This document shows positions 8,106-16,961 of a stretch of 64,000 nucleotides of DNA, one piece after another; within the stretch, counting starts at the first letter, position 1, and each line of letters starts with the position of its first letter. Location: NCBI RefSeq assembly GCF_004363655.1, contig NZ_SNZH01000015.1:143274-207273 (forward strand). The letters run 5' to 3'. Source of the stretch: Tahibacter aquaticus. Lineage in GTDB: Bacteria > Pseudomonadota > Gammaproteobacteria > Xanthomonadales > Rhodanobacteraceae. Position numbers and translations under genes: made by a program. The notes under the pieces were generated by a model. It did no database searches. It was not told where the DNA came from and saw nothing but the letters and a program-made list of their open reading frames with translations.

Positions 8106-9040
8106 TGCGCGCGCGGCAACGCGGCGTGGCATTGGTGATTGCGCTGCTGGTGGTCGCGCTGGCCACGGTGCTGATCGCCGGCCTGCTCGATCGTGGCGAG
8201 CTGGCCGCGGCACGCACGCGCAACCAGCTGCGCGTGGAACAGGCTGATGCCTATGCGCGCGGGCTTGAGCTATACGCCGCCCGCGTGCTGCAGAAAGATG
8301 CCGAGCAGGCCGCCGGCGACAGCAATGGCGACATCTGGGCCATGCCCTTGCCGCCGACGCCGGTGGTGGGCGGCCGTATCAGCGCACAGATGCGCGACAT
8401 GAACGGCTGCTTCAATCTGAACAACCTGGTCTCCGGCGATGCCAACCAGGGCGAGTGGCGCGAACGCTTCGCGCGCCTGCTGACGGCCTTGCGGCTGGAC
8501 CCGACACTGACCGACATCGTCGTCGACTGGGCCGACGCCAACGCCGAACCCGGTGGCGGCGGTCATGGCAGCGGCGCTGAAGACGGCGTCTACGCAGCGG
8601 CCGTGCCGGCGTATCGCGCGGCCAATCGCGACTTCGTCCATGTTTCCGAACTGCGTCTGGTGCAAGGCATGGGCGGCAGCGTCTACGCCACTCTCGCGCC
8701 GCATGTCTGCGCCTTGCCGCGCGGTACCTTGCTCAACCTCAATACCGCCAGCATTCCGGTGCTGCAATCGCTGAGCGCGCGCATCACCGAGGAAATGGCC
8801 CGGCGCCTGTGGAAGGAAGGGCGCGCCAGCTGGGGCGCCGTCAGCGACTTCCGCCAGGAACTCATCGCCGCGGGCATACCGCCGCCGCCGACACTGGAAC
8901 TGGGCCTCAGCACCGAAAGCCGCTATTTCCTCGCCCGTGGCGAGATCGAGCTGGACGGCCTGAAGTTCCACCCCACCAGCCTGATCGAGCGCAGTGCGCG
9001 GGGCATCCGCGTGCTGCAGCGCTCGCGCGGCAGCGACTGA
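8105..9040 (+). CDS. gspK: Type II secretion minor pseudopilin GspK
   Basis: 311 residues, by far the largest pseudopilin, as usual for GspK. The N-terminal helix GVALVIALLVVALATVLIAG lacks Glu at +5, a known feature of GspK that suits it to the very tip of the pseudopilus. The large domain holds MNGCFNLNNLV, IVVDWADANAEP, DFVHVSELRLVQGM and LLNLNTASIPVLQSL, matching the family. The start codon shares its A with the gspJ stop (TGATG). Confidence 0.94.
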   Translation: MRARQRGVALVIALLVVALATVLIAGLLDRGELAAARTRNQLRVEQADAYARGLELYAARVLQKDAEQAAGDSNGDIWAMPLPPTPVVGGRISAQMRDMNGCFNLNNLVSGDANQGEWRERFARLLTALRLDPTLTDIVVDWADANAEPGGGGHGSGAEDGVYAAAVPAYRAANRDFVHVSELRLVQGMGGSVYATLAPHVCALPRGTLLNLNTASIPVLQSLSARITEEMARRLWKEGRASWGAVSDFRQELIAAGIPPPPTLELGLSTESRYFLARGEIELDGLKFHPTSLIERSARGIRVLQRSRGSD

Positions 9041-9286
9041 CCAAACGCCGGGCGCGATGAACCTGCCCCGATGCCCAGCCACGTGGCCTCGGGCGGCAGC
9101 CCGCCGTCGAAAGCAAGGCTTCGGCGCCATGGTGGCTGCAGTCAGCCCGGCACAGACGCCACGCAACGGATACGTGATCGCGCCCTGCGCCAGTCTGCGA
9201 CTCCAGTCACGCCGGGGCGCCGGCTGGCGCGCGGGTGCGGCGTGGGCTACTGCTACAATCCCCCGGTCCTGTCCTGCTCCGGCCGT

Positions 9287-10468
9287 ATGTCGCAACGTCT
9301 CCTGATTCGACTGCAAAGCAACGGCCGTCACGCCTGGCTGGTTCCCGGCAGTGCCGCGGCGTCGGCCGTGCAAGGTTTGCCGCCGCCAGAGACCGTGGCC
9401 CGCGCCCAGTCCATCGTCGTACTGGTGCCTGGCGCGGAAGTGCTGCTGCTGGAAGCGCCCGCGGTGAGCAAGAACCGCGCTCAGCTGGTCAAGGCCGTGC
9501 CTTATGCGCTGGAAGACCAGCTGGCACAGCCAGTGGAAGAGTTGCATTTTGCACTAGCGGATACGCCCGGCGGAGCGATGGTCGGCGTTGCCGCAGTCGC
9601 CCACGTCAAGCTCAAGGCCTGGCTGGCCGAACTCGCTGCCGCCGGCATCCGTCCCGACGTGGTGCTGCCCGAATCGCTGGCGTTGGCCACGGGCCAGTTG
9701 ATCATCGAGCCCGGCAGCGCCCAGCTGCGCCTGGGGCCGTGGCGTGCCGCCACGCTGGAACCCGACCTGCTGGCCGAATGGCTGGAATTCGCCGATGACG
9801 GCAGCCTGCCAGAGATCGACGTATTCGATACGCGCCTGCAGCCGCGCCAGCAGCTGCCGCCGAATGCCGTGCGGGCGTATTACGAGCGCCAGGGCGATGC
9901 GCTGAACCTGCTGGCCCGCGGCATTCCCGCCGTGCTGCCGCTGAACCTGCTGCAAGGCGAATACGCGCCGCGCCACCGCAGCGCCCCGGCGGCACGCTGG
10001 TGGCGCTATGCCGGCATGGCCGCCGTCGCTGCTCTGCTGCTCGCCTTCGCCCAGCTGGTGCTGGAACGCCAGGTATTGGCGGGCGAATCCGAACGCCTGG
10101 ACGACGCCATGCGTGCCGTGCTGGTGCAGAGTTTTCCCGAAATGGAAAAAGTGGCCGGTGATCCGCCGGCATTGATGCGCAGCGCGCTGTCGCGCCTGGG
10201 CGGCGGCGAGTCCAGCGGCGGCCTGCTGCGCACGCTGAGCCAGATCGCGCCCATCCTCGGCTCCACCACGCGGCTGACCACGCGCGGCATCGAATTCCGC
10301 AACGGCGTGCTGGAACTGGCCGTCACCGCGCCCGACGTGCCCACGCTGGACTCCCTGCGCGAACGCCTCACCACCGTGCCCGGCCTCAGCGTGGAGCTCA
10401 CCGCCGCCAACCCCGGCGCCAACGGCGTCGACGGCCGCATGCGCGTCACCAGCGGAGCCAAGCCATGA
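9287..10468 (+). CDS. gspL: Type II secretion assembly-platform protein GspL
   Basis: 393 residues. The cytoplasmic actin-like half (about 1-235; VSKNRAQLVKAVPYALEDQLAQ, LALATGQLIIEPGSAQLRLG) recruits the GspE ATPase. One membrane segment (around 250-270, YAGMAAVAALLLAFAQLVL) and a periplasmic ferredoxin-like domain (ending GRMRVTSGAKP) follow. It is separated from gspK by 246 bp with no convincing gene, although TACAAT at 9254-9259 could be a -10 element. The stop overlaps gspM (ATGA). Confidence 0.92.
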   Translation: MSQRLLIRLQSNGRHAWLVPGSAAASAVQGLPPPETVARAQSIVVLVPGAEVLLLEAPAVSKNRAQLVKAVPYALEDQLAQPVEELHFALADTPGGAMVGVAAVAHVKLKAWLAELAAAGIRPDVVLPESLALATGQLIIEPGSAQLRLGPWRAATLEPDLLAEWLEFADDGSLPEIDVFDTRLQPRQQLPPNAVRAYYERQGDALNLLARGIPAVLPLNLLQGEYAPRHRSAPAARWWRYAGMAAVAALLLAFAQLVLERQVLAGESERLDDAMRAVLVQSFPEMEKVAGDPPALMRSALSRLGGGESSGGLLRTLSQIAPILGSTTRLTTRGIEFRNGVLELAVTAPDVPTLDSLRERLTTVPGLSVELTAANPGANGVDGRMRVTSGAKP

Positions 10469-10953
10469 TGCAGGGCTGGTGGAAGCAGCGCGACGCGCGC
10501 GAACAGAAAATCCTGCTGGTCGGCGGCGTGCTGGCGGTGGTGCTGCTGGTCTGGGCGCTGGTGTGGTACCCGCTGCAGCGCTCCCGTGCCGAATTGCGCG
10601 TGCGTGTGGAAATGCAGCGCATCGACCTGGAACAGATGCGCAGCGACGCCGCCCGCGTCGGCCAGCTGCGCGGCCAGGGCGCGCGCGCCAAGGTCGAGCG
10701 CCAGGGCAAATCCCTGCTGGCGCTGGCCGATGCCACTGCGCGCGGTGCCCAGCTGGCGAACGAGATCAAGCGTGTGGAACCGGTCGGCGGCAAAAGCGTG
10801 CGTGTCAGCTTCGAAGGCGCCTCGTTCGATGCGGTCAGCGACTGGATGGAAGGGCTGGCGCGGGACTTCGGCGTGGTTGCGACGGATTTTTCCGCCGATC
10901 GTGCCGAAGGCAATGGCCGCGTCAATGCGCGCGTTACCCTGGAAGAGCCGTGA
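10465..10953 (+). CDS. gspM: Type II secretion assembly-platform protein GspM
   Basis: 162 residues: a short basic N-terminus, one transmembrane helix (about 16-36, KILLVGGVLAVVLLVWALVW) and a periplasmic domain. YPLQRSRAELRVRVEMQRIDLEQMR is the coiled region, followed by a ferredoxin-like fold (SVRVSFEGASFDAVSDWMEG). GspM partners GspL at the inner membrane. The start is coupled to gspL by a 4-base overlap. Either of the two adjacent ATG codons could be used. Confidence 0.92.
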   Translation: MMQGWWKQRDAREQKILLVGGVLAVVLLVWALVWYPLQRSRAELRVRVEMQRIDLEQMRSDAARVGQLRGQGARAKVERQGKSLLALADATARGAQLANEIKRVEPVGGKSVRVSFEGASFDAVSDWMEGLARDFGVVATDFSADRAEGNGRVNARVTLEEP

Positions 10954-11002
10954 GTTTCTGGCTATTTTTAGCTTTCTTGCCAATTAAAAGATCCGCATCC
11001 GC

Positions 11003-11770
11003 ATGAAACTGCTGCGCCGTCTGTTTTTCCTGCTGTTGTTCCTGGCCGTGGTCGGCGGCGTGATCGCCTGGACCCTGCCGGCCGATATCGCCCTGCGCTA
11101 CCTCAAGCCCGACCTCGGGCCGCTGCAGCTGTCGGGTATTTCCGGCACCGTCTGGCAAGGCCGCGCCGCATCGGCATCCGCCTTCGGCACGCCGCTGGGC
11201 GCGCTGGAATGGAGCGTGCGCAAGTCGCCGCTGCTGGTACGCGTGATCGACGCCAAGGTCGGCCTCAAGGGCGGTGCACTGACCCTCGACGGCGGCGTGC
11301 AGCGCGATCCCGACGGCAGCGTGCTGGTACGCAATCTCGATTTCCGGATGCCGGCCGAACTCGCTGCGCCGGCGCTGGACATTCCTTCGCTCAAGCTGCT
11401 GGGCCGCATCGAAGGCCGCATCGACGACGCGCGCCTGGCCGCCGGCTGGGTCAGCGGCGCCCGCGGCACGGCACATTGGCGCGAAGCGGCAGTCAGCGGC
11501 GAAGCCGAAGCGCGGCTCGGCGAACTGAGTGCCGAATTCGCCTCGCAGCCCGACGGCAGCATTACCGGCACGGTCAAGGACGATGGCAGCAGCAGCCTGG
11601 AAGTGGCGGGCCAGTTCGTCATCCAGACCGGCCAGTTCAGCGCCAGCGCGCGCCTTGCCGCGCGCAACAACGATGCGCAGATGCTCGAAGCGCTGCGCTT
11701 CATCGGCGAGCCGCAGCCTGACGGCAGCCGCCTGCTGAAGATCCACGGCCAGCTGTTCAAGCTGTTCTGA
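11003..11770 (+). CDS. gspN: Type II secretion protein GspN
   Basis: 255 residues. An N-terminal membrane anchor (MKLLRRLFFLLLFLAVVGGV) is followed by a beta-rich periplasmic domain with the GspN signature LPADIALRYLKPDLGPLQLSG and SGTVWQGRAAS. GspN is an optional T2SS part found in Xanthomonadales clusters. It is the last gene of the operon, after a 49-bp AT-richer gap behind gspM. It ends 22 bp before the HisN-like gene, which may be co-transcribed. Confidence 0.9.
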   Translation: MKLLRRLFFLLLFLAVVGGVIAWTLPADIALRYLKPDLGPLQLSGISGTVWQGRAASASAFGTPLGALEWSVRKSPLLVRVIDAKVGLKGGALTLDGGVQRDPDGSVLVRNLDFRMPAELAAPALDIPSLKLLGRIEGRIDDARLAAGWVSGARGTAHWREAAVSGEAEARLGELSAEFASQPDGSITGTVKDDGSSSLEVAGQFVIQTGQFSASARLAARNNDAQMLEALRFIGEPQPDGSRLLKIHGQLFKLF

Positions 11771-11792
11771 TGCGCCAACGGGAAGCAATGCC

Positions 11793-12578
11793 GTGAGCCT
11801 GACCGACGCATTCCTCGACCACGCCCTGGGCGTCGCGCGCGACGCTGCGCAGGCCGCGACGGCAGTCATCCGCCACTACTACCGCGAAGGCTTCGCGGTA
11901 GAGATCAAGGCCGACCAGACGCCGGTGACCATCGCCGATCGCGAGGCCGAAGCCGCCATCAAGCGCGTGCTGCGCGCCGCGTTTCCCGAGCATGCCTATT
12001 ACGGCGAGGAAGAAGGCCGCGAAGGCAACAGCGAATTCCTCTGGCTGATCGATCCCATCGACGGCACCAAGAGCTTCGTGCGGCACTATCCCTTCTTCTC
12101 CACCCAGATTGCGCTGATGCATCGCGACGAACTGGTGCTTGGCGTTTCCAGCGCCTCCGAATACGGCGAGCTGGCCTGGGCGCGCCGTGGCGGCGGTGCC
12201 TGGCTCAACGGCGAACGCATTGCCGTTTCCGCCGCCAGCGATTTCGACGCCCAGACCGCCATTTCCTTCGGCAACGTAAAGACCTTGTCGCGCGACCCGC
12301 GCTGGCAGGTGCTGGCGCAGATGATCCAGCGCAGCGGCCGCACGCGCGGCTACGGCGATTTCCTGCACTACCACTTGCTCGCGCGCGGCTGCATCGACCT
12401 GCTGATCGAATCGGATGTGAACATTCTGGATTTTGCGCCACTGGCGGTGATCCTGCGCGAAGCCGGTGCCATCGTCACCGACCTGGAAGGGCGGGCGCCG
12501 GGCCTGGCCAGCACCAGCGTACTGGCCGGGCCGCCGGCGCTGCATGCGAAGGCACTGGCCGAGTTCGCCGGCGCGTAG
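11793..12578 (+). CDS. Inositol-monophosphatase-family phosphatase, HisN-like
   Basis: 261 residues with the metal-binding sites of the family: GEEEG (71-75), WLIDPIDGTKSFV (84-96; D87, D90) and NILDFAPL (D213). The form DPIDGTKSF is most typical of the HisN-type histidinol-phosphatases, which release inorganic phosphate from L-histidinol phosphate with magnesium. A general IMPase role is the alternative. It starts at GTG (11793) with GGGAAG about 8 bases upstream; the nearby ATG at 11788 reads into a stop at once. Lying 22 bp after gspN, it could share that transcript, but no functional link is known. Confidence 0.85.
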   Translation: MSLTDAFLDHALGVARDAAQAATAVIRHYYREGFAVEIKADQTPVTIADREAEAAIKRVLRAAFPEHAYYGEEEGREGNSEFLWLIDPIDGTKSFVRHYPFFSTQIALMHRDELVLGVSSASEYGELAWARRGGGAWLNGERIAVSAASDFDAQTAISFGNVKTLSRDPRWQVLAQMIQRSGRTRGYGDFLHYHLLARGCIDLLIESDVNILDFAPLAVILREAGAIVTDLEGRAPGLASTSVLAGPPALHAKALAEFAGA

Positions 12579-12690
12579 ATACGACGGCATGGAGATCCGG
12601 CCGGCACGGGCGCGCGCATTCGTGCGTGCCATTCGTTGCGGTTCCAGCTGATCGGAGCCGACCTCGGTCGACGTCGTTTCGCCAATCCGT

Positions 12691-13869
12691 TCAGTTGAAT
12701 CCATCGGCGAAGATCGCGTCGGTGAAACCGGCGATCAGGTGCGAAACCGCGCCACCGCCGAACTTGCTGGTGCCGAGCAGCACGAGGTGGCCCAAAGGGC
12801 TGATCGACAGATATTCCGCGGCGTCGTCGCCGAGGGCGACGGTGTTGAGTGGGCCTTCCCAGGTCGCGCCGGAGTTCACCGCCCCCAGCGAATACGGCAT
12901 CTGGCCGATCAGGTTGATGCCGCGCGCGGTCGGGCGGCGGTAGACCTTGTACTGATTGCTTCCGGCATGGCTTCGCAGCAGATAGGTGTTGCCGTCGCTC
13001 AAGGTGAAGGTTTGCGAAGGCAGTAGCAGGCCGGCGCCGTCAGACCCATCGTAGTCTGCGTGAGGACTCCACTGCGGCAGATCGGTGCTCTCGTCGATCG
13101 CGGTGCCGCTGAGCGTGGACAGCACATGCGACGCCATGTAGCTGCGGCTGCTGCCGTACCAGTTGTGCACCAGGGTGAAGATGCGCGTGCCGGCGATGCC
13201 GAAACCTTTGCTGGGGTCGCGATAGGAGCTGTTCGGCGCAATCTGGCTGAAGCTCCAGCTGCCGCCGCCATTGGTCGAAATGGCGCAGTAAAGGCGCGAT
13301 GTTGTTTGTGGTTCCGCACCCGGAATCAGGATCGGTATCGCCACCGGCAGCAGGATGCGTCCGCCGGTCTCTATGGCCTGGCCCATCGAGCGTGCACCGA
13401 AGTTGTAGTGCGGAAGCGCTTTCGTGCGGAGCGTGCTTTTGAGCACGAAATCCGTACCGAGGCCGTTGACGCTTTCATACACCGTCAGCTTGAACGGTTT
13501 GGCCGGGATGTTCGGCACGCCGCCTTCCAGCAGGTAAAGCAGGATGCGGCCGTTGCTCAGCCGCTGCAGGCGCGACGAAAATTCGCTGGAATAGAAGACA
13601 TGGAACTGCACTTCGTTCGCTGCGCTGGCATTGGCAACGGTCAGCAGTTGGGTCTCCGAGCTCACTACCGAGAGCATGACCCGGTTGCCGATCAGATACG
13701 TCGTCAGGAAATTTCCGTCGGAGCGGCGGACATAACTTCCCTGGCTGTATTGACTTCCGTTGTTGTAGTTTTCGCCGCGAAACTGAACCGGGTTCCGCCA
13801 GACAAAGTCTGCCGCCCAGGGGCTTTGACAGGCCAGCAGCATCACGACCATCGCCAACAGAGTGCGCAT
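12691..13869 (-). CDS. Secreted beta-propeller-like protein with C-terminal DxIF motif
   Basis: 392 residues. The signal peptide (1-19, ending SPWAA) is followed by all-beta sequence with an Asp-box-like turn (STNGGGSWSF), as in BNR/sialidase-type propellers, and repeating blocks such as RRSDGNFLTTYLIG, RLSNGRILLYLLEGG and SPLGHLVLLGTSKFGG. The full sialidase catalytic set is not evident. The last residues TDAIFADGFN fit the motif shared with five other secreted proteins in the window. It is convergent with the HisN-like gene and transcribed alone. The substrate is unknown. Confidence 0.8.
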   Translation of the reverse strand: MRTLLAMVVMLLACQSPWAADFVWRNPVQFRGENYNNGSQYSQGSYVRRSDGNFLTTYLIGNRVMLSVVSSETQLLTVANASAANEVQFHVFYSSEFSSRLQRLSNGRILLYLLEGGVPNIPAKPFKLTVYESVNGLGTDFVLKSTLRTKALPHYNFGARSMGQAIETGGRILLPVAIPILIPGAEPQTTSRLYCAISTNGGGSWSFSQIAPNSSYRDPSKGFGIAGTRIFTLVHNWYGSSRSYMASHVLSTLSGTAIDESTDLPQWSPHADYDGSDGAGLLLPSQTFTLSDGNTYLLRSHAGSNQYKVYRRPTARGINLIGQMPYSLGAVNSGATWEGPLNTVALGDDAAEYLSISPLGHLVLLGTSKFGGGAVSHLIAGFTDAIFADGFN

Positions 13870-13916
13870 ACAGGGTGCTCCTTGCTGCAGTGGAGGCCCT
13901 GGTCATGTCTGGGCCA

Positions 13917-13941
13917 CACCACTGCGGTGTCGCCAGTGGTG
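13917..13941. other. Hairpin upstream of the propeller gene
   Basis: CACCACTG (13917-13924) pairs exactly with CAGTGGTG (13934-13941) around a 9-base loop. It lies about 50 bp upstream of the gene starting at 13869, in its likely leader or promoter. The role is unknown. Confidence 0.4.
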
Positions 13942-14064
13942 CGATCCTCTCAAGCTGCAGAATTGCAATGCGTACAAGTAGCTATTGAAATTATTTCCGC
14001 TATGGCATCGGGTGCCGTATGGATATCGCCCGGTTGGCTACGCTGGCGGGCGCATCGATTCCGG

Positions 14065-15336
14065 CTAGCGCGCCGGCACCGCGCTGAGCTTCACCGGCTC
14101 GGCCTGCGCCGGCCTGGGCACCGCCAGAAACAGATCGACGACCGCGTTCGACAGCGCGTTCAAGTCCTTGGTCGTGGACAGCTGCGCATTGGTCAGAATG
14201 GAAATGCTCAGGCGTTGCTGCGGATACAGCGCGAAGCGCGAGGTCGCGCCGGTGGCTACGCCGTTATGGCTGACAACATCCGTGCGCTGGCGGCCGCCGA
14301 GGATTTCCCGCTGCCGGTGCACGCGCCAGCCCAGCGCATAGTCGTCGCCGTTGTCCTTGCCGTCGGCCAGCGGCTGCGGCGTCCAGAAGCGCTCGCGCGT
14401 GGCCGCATCGTAGAGGCGGTTATCGAGAATGCCGTTGCCGAAGCGCACCAGATCGCGCGGCGTCGACAGCAAGCCGCCGGAGGGCCATTTGTTGCTGTTG
14501 TCCACGCGAAAGGTGCGCCGGTATCCGTCGCTGGTAACTTCGTAGAAGCCCACGCGGCCGGGCATCTCGCGCAAGGCATCGTCCGCCGCCGTATGTGCCA
14601 GCTGCAAGGGCTGGATCACCGCTGCATCGAGATAGGCGAGAAAATCCTGCTGCGCAACCGCTTCGACCACGGCGCCGGCGAGGTTGTAGCCCGGGCTGGT
14701 ATAGCGGAAATCCCGTCCTGGCCGGTACTCCAGCGGCGCTGCGGCAACCGCCGCCGTCGCCTCGCGCAGCGATGCGAAATGACGCCTGTTGTAATACTCC
14801 CAAATGGGAAAACACAGGCAAAGCGAGTAATCGCGGATGCCGGCGCTGTGGCTCATCACCTGGCGCGTGGTGACTGGCCATTCCTTCGGGGCAAACCAGG
14901 GCAGGTAGGTCTGCAGCGGTGCGTCCAGATCCACCTTGCCCGCCTGCACCAATATGGCCATGGCGGCCGAGGTGAACGCTTTGGTCGTGCTGCCGATGCG
15001 GAACTGCGAATCGAGACTGAGCGGTTTCAGCGTTTCCAGTTCTGCATAGCCGCGGCTATACGCCCATACTTCGCGCCCATCCAGGCCGACGGCAATCGCA
15101 ATGCCCGGCAAGTGCAGGCGTTGCTGCAGTTGCACCAGCAGCGGCCTGGCCGCGGAAATCGCCTGCGCATAGGCCGGGTCAGCTGCTTCGACCTGCGGCG
15201 GTAACGGTGTGGAAGCCGGCGCCTCGCGCCAGCCCCAGTGATAGGCGAAAACCGGTTCGAACAGCTTGAAAGCGAGCAAGGCGAGCGCGCACAGCAGTAC
15301 GCGCAGCCACCAGCGTGGGCGGCGGGCAGTCGTCAT
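14065..15336 (-). CDS. Membrane-anchored serine hydrolase, class C beta-lactamase fold
   Basis: 423 residues. An N-terminal signal-anchor (WWLRVLLCALALLAFKLF, 9-26) is followed by a beta-lactamase/AmpC-EstB fold domain (PF00144 type). Active-site motifs are visible: SxxK as STTK (S116-K119), YxN in YTSPGYNLAG, and HxG in VSHNGVATG near the C-terminus. It therefore acts as a periplasmic penicillin-binding-like peptidase or esterase; sequence cannot say which. It precedes nothing on its strand and lies 18 bp from the XRE gene, so it may be read as a third gene of the same transcript. Confidence 0.88.
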   Translation of the reverse strand: MTTARRPRWWLRVLLCALALLAFKLFEPVFAYHWGWREAPASTPLPPQVEAADPAYAQAISAARPLLVQLQQRLHLPGIAIAVGLDGREVWAYSRGYAELETLKPLSLDSQFRIGSTTKAFTSAAMAILVQAGKVDLDAPLQTYLPWFAPKEWPVTTRQVMSHSAGIRDYSLCLCFPIWEYYNRRHFASLREATAAVAAAPLEYRPGRDFRYTSPGYNLAGAVVEAVAQQDFLAYLDAAVIQPLQLAHTAADDALREMPGRVGFYEVTSDGYRRTFRVDNSNKWPSGGLLSTPRDLVRFGNGILDNRLYDAATRERFWTPQPLADGKDNGDDYALGWRVHRQREILGGRQRTDVVSHNGVATGATSRFALYPQQRLSISILTNAQLSTTKDLNALSNAVVDLFLAVPRPAQAEPVKLSAVPAR

Positions 15337-15354
15337 GGCAACCTCGATCAGGGT

Positions 15355-15585
15355 TCAGGTCAGCGCGACGCTGTCGTCGCGCCAGAAGAACACATCGTCC
15401 ACCTGTTTACCGAACACGCGCGCCAGGCGAAACGCCAGTTCCAGCGACGGCGCATAGCGTCCGGCTTCCAGCGCGATCACGGTCTGGCGCGTGACGCCGG
15501 CGGCTCTGGCCAGGGCCTCCTGCGTCATCTCGCCGTGGTCGAACCGCAATCGCCGCAAATGGTTTCCTATCGGCGATGTCGTCAT
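15355..15585 (-). CDS. XRE-family helix-turn-helix regulator
   Basis: 76 residues, a single HTH_3 domain: [20 protein letters not shown], then [20 protein letters not shown] (recognition helix), then a short tail [10 protein letters not shown]. This compact YozG/YgzD-like form is usually paired with a small membrane protein. Its ATG overlaps the stop of the upstream membrane-protein gene by 4 bases, so the pair is translationally coupled. It probably represses its own operon through the palindrome at 16220-16236. Confidence 0.9.
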   Translation of the reverse strand: MTTSPIGNHLRRLRFDHGEMTQEALARAAGVTRQTVIALEAGRYAPSLELAFRLARVFGKQVDDVFFWRDDSVALT

Positions 15586-16193
15586 GCGCTGCTGTCCAGG
15601 GTATCGCGCCGGTAGCCCCAGAGTTGCAGTGCATGCCTCACCAGACTGCTGACTACCAGGGTGAGCATCAGCACATTGGCCAGAAACGCATGGCTCATGG
15701 CCTGCAGCCGTTGCGGCGGGTTGAAGCCCAGCGTGACCGAAATCACGATGATCAATAGCGCCAGCGTCATGCCGGAAAGCGAGGTTGCCCGCGCGTCGAT
15801 GGCGCGGTCGCGCTCGTCCTTGACCACTTCGCGCCGATGCAGGATGTACCAGCTCAGCAGCGCGCCGCCGATCAGCGTCCAGGTCATCGCGCCCAGCCGG
15901 TTCGACGCTGCGCTATGCATCTGCATCGCCGGTCCTGCCATCAGTAGCGCGGTCAGCATCTGCGCGCCGATAAGGCTGGTGCTGGCCAGGCCGTGCCAGA
16001 CCTCCTGTTCCGGCTCGCCCGGTTCGTCGCCTTGCACCGCAGCGCGCTGCTGCCAGTGTCGGCGCATATACAACGCGGCGCCGACCATCAGCACCACGCC
16101 GACCAGGCCTTCGGAAGTCGGCCAGTCGATCCAGGGGCCGGCGAGTAGCGCGCCCGTGAGGGCGCTGATCAGGATGACCAGGGCGATTTGCAT
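15582..16193 (-). CDS. Polytopic membrane protein co-encoded with XRE regulator
   Basis: 203 residues with about six hydrophobic segments (for example [61 protein letters not shown]). A cytoplasmic loop carries [19 protein letters not shown]; the KDERD..I..RA element is typical of small DUF2178/DUF3796-like membrane proteins that partner XRE regulators. The function is unknown; by analogy it could sense membrane state. First gene of a coupled pair. Confidence 0.85.
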   Translation of the reverse strand: MQIALVILISALTGALLAGPWIDWPTSEGLVGVVLMVGAALYMRRHWQQRAAVQGDEPGEPEQEVWHGLASTSLIGAQMLTALLMAGPAMQMHSAASNRLGAMTWTLIGGALLSWYILHRREVVKDERDRAIDARATSLSGMTLALLIIVISVTLGFNPPQRLQAMSHAFLANVLMLTLVVSSLVRHALQLWGYRRDTLDSSA

Positions 16194-16219
16194 GAGTCGA
16201 TGACTGCTTCAGGGGACGA

Positions 16220-16236
16220 AATGTATGGTTTACATT
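16220..16236. promoter_or_regulatory. Palindromic operator candidate for the XRE pair
   Basis: AATGTA-TGGTT-TACATT is a perfect 6-bp inverted repeat with a 5-bp spacer, 27 bp upstream of the membrane-protein start, followed by a further TACATT-like half. Size and placement suit binding by an XRE dimer. Confidence 0.5.
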
Positions 16237-16924
16237 ACATTCTGTCCGGCGCAGCAGTCAACGGGCGCTGACGTGGAAGGAATGGTGTGCTGCGTGGACG
16301 CCCGACGGTTGTGGCAAACCGATCGCCAATGGCGTCCTCGCGCAGAGGCTGTTGCCGGGCACTCTGGCCGGGTCGCCGCTGCTGACGCCGTGAGGCGCGT
16401 CCAGGCCCTGCTTGCAGTGGAGCTGTCCGGGGACGCGCCACCCATCAAAGGTCCGCGGCACCAGCGACGCTGCCTGCAGCCGTGGGCACGGCTACCTGCG
16501 CTGGTATCGTCAAGCAACTTAATTCAAAAAAGCACGACAGACATTTTAGATAGTGCGGCGTGGTGCGCGGTCCGGCAAGCCGGGCCGCGCAGGCGCTGCG
16601 GTTGCGGGCAGCCGGTATACCAGTTTTCGTACGAGGCGTAGTCGTCGCCGGGACAGAACACCGACACTTCCGATCAGAGGGGACGTCATGCAGACAATCA
16701 AGACGTGAATGGGCGAGCACCAGGATTACTATCCTGTGCATGGAACTGTTTGTCGCACAAATGCAATTTATTACTTGTTTCTAGCGTGCCGGCGGCGTTG
16801 AGTCGTGGCCGAAGTCCAGCAACAGCTTCACCTTTCTTCGCCAGGGCGTACTCGTACTTTGGCCGCGTGGTCTTCGGTGAAGACCGGCGATACCCAGGGT
16901 CGGCGGGGCGTTGCCTGCAGGAAA

Positions 16925-16949
16925 CCCGCGCCGGCAAATCCGGCGCGGG
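16925..16949 (-). terminator. Terminator-like hairpin after the metalloprotease gene
   Basis: A perfect 10-bp GC-rich stem (16925-16934 with 16940-16949) with a CAAAT loop, 12 bp beyond the stop codon at 16962. Only a short T tract follows on the minus strand, so the stop may be partly Rho-dependent. Confidence 0.7.
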
Positions 16950-16961
16950 CTGGCATCTGCT

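Larger units (their letters stand above)
16194..16961. other. Long intergenic stretch
   Basis: About 770 bp. It contains the putative operator for the XRE pair at its left end and the terminator hairpin of the metalloprotease gene at its right end. In between is an AT-richer patch (16510-16555) but no reading frame with family-like sequence or a good ribosome site. Confidence 0.5.

Noticed and set aside
16225..16641. A 138-codon frame in the long intergenic stretch
   Set aside because: No Shine-Dalgarno, low-complexity Arg/Cys composition and no family-like sequence.
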